Shown here one piece after another: positions 25,954 to 33,797 of a DNA stretch of 64,000 bases. Source of the DNA: Chitinophaga sp. 180180018-3 (GTDB lineage Bacteria; Bacteroidota; Bacteroidia; Chitinophagales; Chitinophagaceae); contig NZ_CP140772.1 of assembly GCF_037893185.1 (NCBI RefSeq), positions 1,922,001 to 1,986,000 of the forward strand. Reading direction: 5' to 3'. Each line of letters starts with the position of its first letter. Within the stretch, counting starts at the first letter, position 1. The notes below the pieces were generated by a model that was not told the origin of the DNA, did not search any database, and saw only the letters and a program-made list of their open reading frames with translations. Position numbers and translations under genes: made by a program.

Positions 25954-26253
25954 TTACAGCATAATAACAGCGTCAATCTCTGAAACTTCTTTATAGTACC
26001 CGATTATTTCTTCTTCATCCTGCACATATATTCTTACTGTAAAGGATTTATATTTTCCTGTGGAAGAACTGGTTTCAGAAATCTTAGCATCGGTATTGGC
26101 AAAGATCTGTTTCAATTCTGTTGTTTTATCTTTATCTGATTTAACAATGAATTTATAGATATATTCTGTCGGAAATACTAAAGACTGGCGTAACAATAAA
26201 CGGAATTTATCATATGGGTCAGTTCCGGAATCTGTGTTTGAATGCTTGCTCAT
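25954..26253 (-). CDS. DUF493 (YbeD-like) protein
   Basis: 99 residues from the ATG at 26253. The fold marker is P-T-E-Y-I-Y-K-F-I-V-K-S, followed by a helix and S-S-S-T-G-K-Y-K-S-F-T-V-R-I-Y-V-Q-D-E-E-E-I-I-G-Y-Y-K, the ferredoxin-like DUF493 arrangement. YbeD-type proteins are small cytoplasmic alpha-beta proteins, suggested regulators of allosteric type. The gene is divergent from the GlxA regulator, with 157 bases between starts. Confidence 0.85.
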   Translation of the reverse strand: MSKHSNTDSGTDPYDKFRLLLRQSLVFPTEYIYKFIVKSDKDKTTELKQIFANTDAKISETSSSTGKYKSFTVRIYVQDEEEIIGYYKEVSEIDAVIML

Positions 26254-26410
26254 GGAAATATTATATGCTATTGCTTTGTGAGTATAAACCTGCAAGATAG
26301 CGTCTTTTTGGAAACTTCCACTGCATTACCTGTCTCCCGAAATTCATTCGATTAAAAACGGCTGAATTTCCCGCTCTCCAAATTCCATATACCTTTGGTA
26401 ACTTAGTACT

Positions 26411-27343
26411 ATGGAAAGAAAGCGGGTAGTATTTTTCTTATTTGATAGCGTTCATCTGCTGGACCTGGCTGGTGCGGTCACGGTTTTTTATGAAGCCGGA
26501 TGTTGTGGCCATCCATACGAATTACGTTATGTATCGCCTTATACTACACCGGGTACATCCTCGGGATTGACCTTTACACAGGTGGAGCCGCTGGATGCTG
26601 TTGCCATTCAACCGGATGATATGGTGATAGTGGCAGGCATGGACCTATCGAAGTGGAATCGTGCAGACGATAACGCCTGGATGCCCTGGTTGCAACATGC
26701 CGCCGCAGTAGGCGCTACAGTATGTTCTGTTTGCACGGCTGCATTTGCATTGGCTGCAGCAGGTTTGCTCGATGGCCGTAACTGCACTACGCATTGGGCA
26801 TATACGGACACGTTGCAGCAGCGCTTTCCGAAGCTGCACGTAATAGAAAACAGGTTATTCGTAAAAAGCGATAATATTTATACCAGTGCAGGCATCTCAA
26901 CGGGTATCGACCTGGCGCTATTCCTGGTGGAAGAGCATTACGGACCTACGTTTGCGTATACCGTAGCAAAGGACATGGTGGTATATATCCGTCGTGATGG
27001 CGCTGCCACCCAGCATAGCATCCACCTGCAACACCGGCAGCATATCAATCATCAGATCCACAAAGTGCAGGATTATATCACCCATCATCTTCATGTAAAA
27101 TTAACCATAACAGACCTGGCAGCGATGGTGTATATGTCGTCCAGAAACCTCACCCGCTTGTTTAAATCCACTACAGGTATTACCATCGGAGAATACATTC
27201 ATGACCTGAGGGAGGAAAAAGCAGTGCAATTGCTGAAAGAGGGACAGAAGCTCTCGTGGGTAGCCAACGCCTGTGGAATCAGTAGCACCCGGCAACTAAG
27301 CCGGTTGGCCAGGAAGGCGGGTATGCCGGCAAAAATGGCCTGA
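26411..27343 (+). CDS. GlxA-type AraC-family regulator with DJ-1/PfpI domain
   Basis: 310 residues. Residues 5-185 are a DJ-1/PfpI domain, with the nucleophile-elbow Cys108 in S-V-C-T-A-A-F-A-L-A and C-T-T-H-W-A-Y after it. Residues 210-308 carry two AraC HTH motifs: L-T-I-T-D-L-A-A-M-V-Y-M-S-S-R-N-L-T-R-L-F-K and S-W-V-A-N-A-C-G-I-S-S-T-R-Q-L-S-R. DJ-1/AraC proteins respond to small metabolites. The gene is followed after 66 bases, on the same strand, by a second DJ-1 protein that is exported. Confidence 0.92.
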   Translation: MERKRVVFFLFDSVHLLDLAGAVTVFYEAGCCGHPYELRYVSPYTTPGTSSGLTFTQVEPLDAVAIQPDDMVIVAGMDLSKWNRADDNAWMPWLQHAAAVGATVCSVCTAAFALAAAGLLDGRNCTTHWAYTDTLQQRFPKLHVIENRLFVKSDNIYTSAGISTGIDLALFLVEEHYGPTFAYTVAKDMVVYIRRDGAATQHSIHLQHRQHINHQIHKVQDYITHHLHVKLTITDLAAMVYMSSRNLTRLFKSTTGITIGEYIHDLREEKAVQLLKEGQKLSWVANACGISSTRQLSRLARKAGMPAKMA

Positions 27344-27409
27344 TTTGCAGGGCGATTGTCCTTTTGAGTACAAAGCGGCTGATTTAACTTGTGCGCATAA
27401 ATAGGTTAT

Positions 27410-28180
27410 ATGAGATCTCTGATCATCTTGTTGTGGCTTTTTCCACTATGGGGAATGGCGCAGCAAAAAAAAACGGATTATGTTTGTCCTCCCTGCGGGG
27501 ATTGTGACACCGTGATATATCATCAGCCGGGAGTATGCCCCGCCTGTGGCATGACGCTGATACTTAAAGATACCAACGCTAAATCGCAGCAGCAGCCCTA
27601 CAGTATCTGCTTTTACCTTTATGATGGCACAGAAGTGCTGGACTTTGCGGGGCCATTGGAAGTATTTTCCTATGCCGGGTTTAAAATATTTACAGTCACC
27701 AAAACCAAAGCGCCTGTAACGGTGCAGCGTACACTAAAAGTTATTCCCGACTATAGCATTCAGGATGCACCGCCAGCTGATTTTTTCGCAATATTCGGAG
27801 GCGATGACGAAGTTGCAGCTAACGATCCGGAAGTCATCAGCTGGATAAAGAAACGGGATGCAGCAACAAAAGGATACTTTTCAGTTTGTACAGGTGCCTT
27901 TGTATTGGGCCGTGCTGGTCTGCTTAACAACCTCACCGTAACTACATTTCATAACAGCATCCAATCACTACAAAAGGCAGTACCATCTGCTAAAGTACTG
28001 TCTGATGTACGCTATGTAGATAATGGGCGTATCATTACCACCGCAGGAATTTCCGCTGGTATAGATGGCGCACTGCACCTGGTGGCCAGGTTGAGGGGCG
28101 AAGCAGAAGCCATGCGTATTGCCAGGCATATGGAATATGATAAGTATGTACCGGAACAAGGGCTGGTAGTAAAGCATTAG
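27410..28180 (+). CDS. Exported DJ-1/PfpI protein with an N-terminal Cys-rich metal-binding-like module
   Basis: 256 residues. Signal peptide about 1-18 (L-W-G-M-A-Q). Residues 24-50 hold five Cys (C26, C29, C32, C43, C46) in a pattern like the heavy-metal-binding module Y-V-C-P-M-H-x-x-x-x-x-x-P-G-x-C-P-x-C-G-M of copper exporters, here with an extra Cys and without the Met-His pair. The DJ-1 domain covers about 64-250, with Cys160 in S-V-C-T-G-A-F-V-L-G-R. Likely periplasmic, perhaps redox- or metal-linked. It sits directly behind a GlxA regulator that carries a related domain, so the two may form one system. Confidence 0.82.
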   Translation: MRSLIILLWLFPLWGMAQQKKTDYVCPPCGDCDTVIYHQPGVCPACGMTLILKDTNAKSQQQPYSICFYLYDGTEVLDFAGPLEVFSYAGFKIFTVTKTKAPVTVQRTLKVIPDYSIQDAPPADFFAIFGGDDEVAANDPEVISWIKKRDAATKGYFSVCTGAFVLGRAGLLNNLTVTTFHNSIQSLQKAVPSAKVLSDVRYVDNGRIITTAGISAGIDGALHLVARLRGEAEAMRIARHMEYDKYVPEQGLVVKH

Positions 28181-28201
28181 GTAATGTTACCAGTGTTTTT
28201 G

Positions 28202-29020
28202 TTACCGGTTATAAACAGGACATCTTTTCAGTATAAACAGTAATGCATCCTTATACGACGATTCATTGTCGAGAAGAGCAGTGCGGCGGGTACCAAATAT
28301 CTTACTGTTTTGCCAGTTGTAAATAAGTATCGTCACTTCGTTCTGGTATGTTTTCTCTACTACCGTGTTACTGGCTTTGTTTTGATTAATACGGTCGTCG
28401 TCTTTTTTGATCGTCTTGGTTTCTGCGCTGGATATATTGTCTTTGCTGCTGCGCGACAGGCTTCCCTGTACTATATACTCCGTACCCAGGATTTTACAAA
28501 GCTCATCAAAAGTATAAGCTTTGATGTTGTTTTCGTCAATACCATTTCTCATCAGCAGTGCGTTGGTAGTTTGCGGATCCTGGTATTTGTACTGGCCGTT
28601 GTGCCGGCTCAGGTACGTATAAGCATCGTCCTGTAATTTTTCTTTAGTGGCGCCGATATCTTCCCAGGCTTCTCCCACGCTGCGGTATTTAAAGGGCAAA
28701 ATGGCTATCAGATTGCGTTCCATGGGAGGGTAGTTGTCAAATTTTATAGCTGTAGGTACAGTAATGACTTCCGTTCTGCCACTGGCAAACACAATTTTTT
28801 GGATATCTGTTTTTTTCAGGGAGTACTCCAGGCTTTCGTTGCTATGTACAAAAGAGATGGCGTCTGTGCTTACGGCGGTTACCCTGCCGTGTTTGATTTC
28901 ACCGGTTAACATGATTACGCTGTCTTCTTTTGCGGGAGTGTTTTTCTGTGCTGTCAGGGGGTGATAGCAGGTGATGAGAAGGCAGAGTAACAGTACTGGT
29001 AAGCTGATATGCTTTTTCAT
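28202..29020 (-). CDS. Exported protein with CsgG/TolB-N-like domain
   Basis: 272 residues. Signal peptide about 1-24 (H-P-L-T-A-Q). A first small module at 35-95 (G-E-I-K-H-G-R-V-T-A-V-S-T-D-A-I-S-F) precedes N-L-I-A-I-L-P-F-K-Y at about 107, then L-L-M-R-N-G-I, L-C-K-I-L-G-T-E-Y-I-V-Q-G-S-L and T-I-L-I-Y-N-W-Q-N-S-K-I. This order resembles CsgG / LpoB / TolB-N type periplasmic domains. It converges on the DJ-1 gene. Function is unknown. Confidence 0.7.
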   Translation of the reverse strand: MKKHISLPVLLLCLLITCYHPLTAQKNTPAKEDSVIMLTGEIKHGRVTAVSTDAISFVHSNESLEYSLKKTDIQKIVFASGRTEVITVPTAIKFDNYPPMERNLIAILPFKYRSVGEAWEDIGATKEKLQDDAYTYLSRHNGQYKYQDPQTTNALLMRNGIDENNIKAYTFDELCKILGTEYIVQGSLSRSSKDNISSAETKTIKKDDDRINQNKASNTVVEKTYQNEVTILIYNWQNSKIFGTRRTALLDNESSYKDALLFILKRCPVYNR

Positions 29021-29328
29021 ATATGGGTGAAGGTTGGTGGTTACAGTATAATTACGTGTGTGGCATGGGGGGACCCCTATGGATGGGGGAGGAATTTTTG
29101 CATGAGAAGTTGGGGGGAATTAGCGCTTCGCGGTTTGTACATTGATTGGTAAAATTCCTACTTCAGGCGCTCAAAATTTCCTCCCTTCCCTCCCAAATTT
29201 TCCCTATCTTGTCTTACATGGCCCCCGCTTGAATCACGTGAAACCCGCCTTCGGCCATCATCAAAAAACAATTCCACGCTACAGCACTTCCCTCCTCCAC
29301 AGGTCCGGAAGCTTAAAACCATCATCTT
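29021..29328. other. 308-base divergent promoter region
   Basis: Lies between the CsgG-like gene and the glycan operon. It holds three G runs (29067-29072, 29085-29089, 29112-29117) on the plus strand and a C/T-rich stretch at about 29172-29206. TATCTTGT near 29205 is a poor match to the -7 box. No gene or repeat is seen. Confidence 0.4.
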
Positions 29329-31719
29329 ATGAATCAATCTGTCACCAAACCTGATTCACAAGGCGCCTACTCCCGGCGAAAATTCATCCGGCATTGCTCC
29401 ACAGCCGCTATCGCCCTCGCCGGTACCCCGCTGCTCAACAGCCCGATCTTCAAAAACAAACCCGGCCGGATCATCTCACTGAACCAAAACTGGCTCTTCG
29501 GTGGAAAATTCAACCCCGCCATGCTGAACGCAAACGACTCCGCTTTCTCGCCGGTTACGTTACCACATTGCGTTGTAAACCTCCCCTGGAGGGAATGGAA
29601 TGCTGCCGACTGGCAGGATCTCTGGATCTATCGCAAACATTTTATACTCCCCGCCAACATGGCCGGGATGCGTGTCTTCCTTCATTTCGATGGCGTCATG
29701 GTGGGCGCTACCCCCATCATCAACGGGCATAGCCTGCCCCCACATCTTGGAGGCTATCTGCCATTCAGCTATGAGGTCACAGATTGGATAAGCACCGAAA
29801 ATACGCTAAACGTCATCGTAGATGCACGCTGGAGCAATGTGCCCCCTCAGGGCGCTCCCGTAGGCGCAAAGCGTATCGATTACCTGGAACCGGGAGGTAT
29901 TCACCGCTCTGTAAAACTAGCCGCTGTGCCAAAGACCTTTATCAGCGATGTTTTCGCAAAGCCGGTCAGGGTGCTCGACCCCGGCCGATTTATAGAAGTA
30001 GCCTGCACGGTTGATACGGCGGCTTTACCGCAGGGCCCCGTACAATTAAAGGCGGAGATGAAAACAGCACAACACATCGTTGCGTCAGCCAGTAAATCAC
30101 TGCTGCTGAAAGAACCCGGTAAAACTACCACTACACTGGTGCTTTCAGATCTGAAAGAAGCGACCCTGTGGGATATCGATAACCCTTTTCTTTACGATAT
30201 AACGGTTACGCTGCTGGTAAACGGACAAGCACCACATGAATACCAGACCAGGATCGGACTGCGGGAAGCCCGGTTTACGAACGACGGCTTCTGCCTGAAT
30301 GGCCGCCGGCTCCAGCTTTTTGGACTCAATCGCCATGAAATCTTTCCGTATGCCGGCTTCGCACTGCCCGACAGGGTCATGCGCCATGATGCGGAAATGT
30401 TGAAGGAAGAATTCAATTGCAACATCGTACGTTGTTCTCACTACCCGCAAACCGAGGCTTTCCTGGATGCCTGTGATGAGCTGGGACTGCTGGTATGGGA
30501 AGAAATCCCCGGCTGGAATTATATCGGAAATGAGGCCTGGAAGGAATTAATGGTCCGCGATGTAACAGATATGATTACGAGAGACCGGAATCATCCTTCC
30601 ATCATTGTCTGGGGCACTCGCGTCAACGAATCTCCCAACGAGGTAGAGCTTTATAAGCGAACGAGGGCCCTTGCCCGGAACCTCGACGATTCGCGGCCCA
30701 GCTCCGGATCTATGACTTCCCATTCCACAAAAGATTGGGCGGAAGATGTATTTGCTTTCGATGATTATCATGCTGAGCCGGATGGCAGCGTGGGTATTCT
30801 TGACCCGCTGGAAGGTGTTCCTTATATGCTTGCGGAGGCAGTCGGACAATTTAATTATGTCGAAAGAAAGGGATTCAATAGCACGTACCGCCGGGATGCG
30901 GCCCCGGCGATACAGCAGCTGCAGGCATTGTACCACGCGCAGGCGCACAATAGGGCTGCAGGTAATCCGCGTAATTGCGGCGTCATCGGCTGGTGCGCGT
31001 TTGAGTATGCCAGTCTTGTTAATTCGTACAAGGGAATCAAAAACCCTGGCGTGGCCGATGTTTTCCGCATTCCCAAAATAGGTGCTTCCTTTTATCAGTC
31101 ACAGGTAGATCCGGGCTTGAAGCCGGTGATCCATCCCAACTTCTATTGGGATTTCGGGCCGCAGTCGCCAACCGGCCCCGGAAAGCATGCCGCTATTTTT
31201 TCCAACTGCGAGCGACTCGAGATATTTGTCGGCCGCCATCATGTTGATACGCTGCGTCCCGACCATATCAATTATCCTAATCTGAAATACCCGCCTTTCG
31301 TTACGGATCTTGAAATAGATGACAGCGGGCATCCGGAATTGCGGATCGAAGGCTTTATCGGCGCTAAGCTGCTATTGTCACGGAGTTTTAGTGCAGATCC
31401 CGAACAGGACCAATTACTGCTGGCCGCAGACGATAAAGAACTGCTCGCTGATGGGGCCGATGCTACCAGGGTCATGTTTTTCGTGGCAGATAAATACGGC
31501 GCTCACCGGCCCTTCGCCGGAGGAAAGGTCGATTTTACAATCGAGGGTCCGGGAGAGATGATCGGAACTAATTCCTTTAATCTGGAAGAAAACGGTGGGG
31601 CAGGGGCTGTCTGGGTAAAAACACAACCCGGCCAATCCGGGCGTATCACGCTAAAAGCATCTCATGCTCGTTTCGGAGCCAGCACTGTTGAGATAATGGT
31701 CCGGAAAAACAATTCATAA
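29329..31719 (+). CDS. Glycoside hydrolase family 2 enzyme, Tat-exported
   Basis: 796 residues. A twin-arginine signal S-R-R-K-F-I at 15-20 leads into a hydrophobic stretch, so it is exported folded. GH2 layout: jelly-roll sugar-binding domain about 50-200, immunoglobulin-like domain to about 315, TIM barrel with F-G-L-N-R-H-E (331-337), acid/base Glu434 in R-V-N-E-S and likely nucleophile Glu503 in L-A-E-A, then C-terminal Ig-like domains. The usual W-S-x-G-N-E is altered to W-G-T-R-V-N-E. Beta-galactosidase, beta-glucuronidase or beta-mannosidase activity are all possible. First gene of a three-gene operon (19-base gap). Confidence 0.92.
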   Translation: MNQSVTKPDSQGAYSRRKFIRHCSTAAIALAGTPLLNSPIFKNKPGRIISLNQNWLFGGKFNPAMLNANDSAFSPVTLPHCVVNLPWREWNAADWQDLWIYRKHFILPANMAGMRVFLHFDGVMVGATPIINGHSLPPHLGGYLPFSYEVTDWISTENTLNVIVDARWSNVPPQGAPVGAKRIDYLEPGGIHRSVKLAAVPKTFISDVFAKPVRVLDPGRFIEVACTVDTAALPQGPVQLKAEMKTAQHIVASASKSLLLKEPGKTTTTLVLSDLKEATLWDIDNPFLYDITVTLLVNGQAPHEYQTRIGLREARFTNDGFCLNGRRLQLFGLNRHEIFPYAGFALPDRVMRHDAEMLKEEFNCNIVRCSHYPQTEAFLDACDELGLLVWEEIPGWNYIGNEAWKELMVRDVTDMITRDRNHPSIIVWGTRVNESPNEVELYKRTRALARNLDDSRPSSGSMTSHSTKDWAEDVFAFDDYHAEPDGSVGILDPLEGVPYMLAEAVGQFNYVERKGFNSTYRRDAAPAIQQLQALYHAQAHNRAAGNPRNCGVIGWCAFEYASLVNSYKGIKNPGVADVFRIPKIGASFYQSQVDPGLKPVIHPNFYWDFGPQSPTGPGKHAAIFSNCERLEIFVGRHHVDTLRPDHINYPNLKYPPFVTDLEIDDSGHPELRIEGFIGAKLLLSRSFSADPEQDQLLLAADDKELLADGADATRVMFFVADKYGAHRPFAGGKVDFTIEGPGEMIGTNSFNLEENGGAGAVWVKTQPGQSGRITLKASHARFGASTVEIMVRKNNS

Positions 31720-31738
31720 AACTATTTGCAATACTTCA

Positions 31739-33763
31739 ATGCGCACATTTAATAGCTATAGTCATTACAGTTGGAGCCTCTTATTTTTTCTCTGTCTTAT
31801 ATCGCTTATTTCGTATGGTCAGCACCGTGAGACAGGAAAAATGGTTTGGCCGGAGAACAACGCCCTGCCATATTTCGCCCAACCGGATACCGTAATTGAC
31901 CTGCTGGATATGGGTGAACTATCCTTATCCCCGCTGGAGAAATTAGCCGTCACGGCGCTGCAGGGATTAGTTAACAGCATTAAACCACGTATTTATCTGA
32001 TGGATAAAAAACGGGAAGAAGGGAAAGACTGGTGGTCGGCGACGTTGAATTTACAAACAAGAAAAATAGCGTCGCCATTGAAATTAATAGATAAGTATAA
32101 AGATGAAGTATCAGGGGTTATCCTGTTTAGCAGTAAACAAAACGTACATTTTATTAACCTGGCCACTACCATTGGAGGTATTAAAAACGCCCTGCCAATA
32201 ACAGACTCTTTAAATGATGTGCTTAAGAGCAATGGGATTGTACTTCCGGTACTGGCGGATTTGAGAAACCTGCAACTGAATACGCCGTTAGAAGTATACA
32301 GATATCTTTACGACCACTACTGGCAGCAATGCAATAAGAGATTATATGTGAGCCTGGCGCCGGGCTTTTCCAACTACATCCGCGATATCGCCGTTGCTAC
32401 TAAATCGGCCGTCATATGGCTGGATCCCCGCAAGAAGGAAGACTCCCTGCTGGCAAACCGTTTCCTGAACGACATGCCCCAGGGGCGCAGCTGCATACTG
32501 GGATGGTGGCCGGAGGAACGCTCCGGTGTTGGCCTCGGCACTAAACACGGTATTCCTACCATTGCGGCCGACTTTTTCGAGAACGCTACTGTTTTCGCCG
32601 GTCAGTCACATACCATACATCTTCCGGCAGTTCCTAAAATGCCGGTGCTAAAGAATAAGATCTATCTGGCTATCTATATGAGCGATGGCGATAATATCCA
32701 GTATTGCCAGCACTCACTCGTGAAACTATGGCAGGATAAGAAAAGAGGAACTATCCCGATTAACTGGACGATAAGCCCCGCACTGTATGACATAGCGCCA
32801 CAAATGCTGAACTACTATTACCAGACTGCTACTGCCAATGACTGCTTCGCGTCGGGCCCGTCAGGACTCGGATATGCCCTGATCTACGACGCTTTGGGAA
32901 AAAAGCTTAACATGCCCGACAACACATTGCTGGATACTTATACCCGTTTTTCCGCTAAGTACCTGGAACAATGCGGCCTGAGAATTATTACCATCTGGGA
33001 TGAAGTCAGTCCCGCGCAAATGAAGATCTATGCCGATAATTGCCCATACCTGTATGGCAATACGAGGGAAGACTGGGGCAGGGGAGCAGCATTAAAGCCC
33101 TGCATCATCGACGAACGCATGCCATTCGTCCCCAACCGGCCCGGTTATGCAGGTAATATCGAACAGATCTTTCATTCCTGGAGCGACACTATAAAGAAAT
33201 TCGATGGAAAACAACCGCTGTTTTTATCCGCCCAGGGCGTTTCCTGGAAAATGACCCCGGAAAATATCCAGGCACTGGAGGAGCAATTGCAGGCGTTGTC
33301 TCCCGGAAATATTACCGTTTGCCGGGGAGATCATTTCTTCAATCTCTACCTGCAGGCAAACCACGGCAATTTTAATCTCTGCATGCTGCCCGATATGCTC
33401 ATCACATCAGATAGCCCCGCTGCAGATATCAGCAGTATCGCCGATGGAAGCCGCTCTACCACCAGTCGATGGACGGGCGAACAATGGATCAGATTCGATT
33501 TCCGGAAAAACTATCTCATCAGCAGGCTTGCCTTGCTTTATCCCCGGGAGCCGAACGGTAAGATGATTGATGGAAGATCATTACAGGTAGAAGTAAGCCA
33601 GGATAACCGCAAATGGACTACTGCAACCATCCGTGTGAATCCTGCCACGTTAAGTATCAACATCAGCATACCAGCAGTAAAGGCAAGGTATGTTCGTATA
33701 CGGGTAAATAAAGGAATGAAAGAAACGTTGGGAGATATAGAAATCTATGGCAAAGAATTATAA
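31739..33763 (+). CDS. GxGYxYP-domain putative glycoside hydrolase with C-terminal F5/8 domain
   Basis: 674 residues. Signal peptide about 1-27 (L-I-S-Y-G-Q). The N-terminal half contains I-D-L-L-D-M-G-E and P-R-I-Y-L-M; the family-naming region is the G-P-S-G-L-G-Y-A-L-I variant of GxGYxYP at about 378-387, with Y-M-S-D-G-D-N just before it. From about 545 to the end is an F5/8 type C (discoidin) carbohydrate-binding domain: S-I-A-D-G-S-R-S-T-T-S-R-W, I-R-F-D-F, A-R-Y-V-R-I-R-V. The catalytic function of GxGYxYP proteins is not firmly established. Middle gene of the operon. Confidence 0.85.
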   Translation: MRTFNSYSHYSWSLLFFLCLISLISYGQHRETGKMVWPENNALPYFAQPDTVIDLLDMGELSLSPLEKLAVTALQGLVNSIKPRIYLMDKKREEGKDWWSATLNLQTRKIASPLKLIDKYKDEVSGVILFSSKQNVHFINLATTIGGIKNALPITDSLNDVLKSNGIVLPVLADLRNLQLNTPLEVYRYLYDHYWQQCNKRLYVSLAPGFSNYIRDIAVATKSAVIWLDPRKKEDSLLANRFLNDMPQGRSCILGWWPEERSGVGLGTKHGIPTIAADFFENATVFAGQSHTIHLPAVPKMPVLKNKIYLAIYMSDGDNIQYCQHSLVKLWQDKKRGTIPINWTISPALYDIAPQMLNYYYQTATANDCFASGPSGLGYALIYDALGKKLNMPDNTLLDTYTRFSAKYLEQCGLRIITIWDEVSPAQMKIYADNCPYLYGNTREDWGRGAALKPCIIDERMPFVPNRPGYAGNIEQIFHSWSDTIKKFDGKQPLFLSAQGVSWKMTPENIQALEEQLQALSPGNITVCRGDHFFNLYLQANHGNFNLCMLPDMLITSDSPAADISSIADGSRSTTSRWTGEQWIRFDFRKNYLISRLALLYPREPNGKMIDGRSLQVEVSQDNRKWTTATIRVNPATLSINISIPAVKARYVRIRVNKGMKETLGDIEIYGKEL

Positions 33764-33797
33764 CAGGCCTTTGTAAATGATTAAAAACGTTATGTAA

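Noticed and set aside
29067..29117. Three G runs as a G-quadruplex
   Set aside because: Only three runs, with loops longer than seven bases, so the usual four-tract rule is not met.
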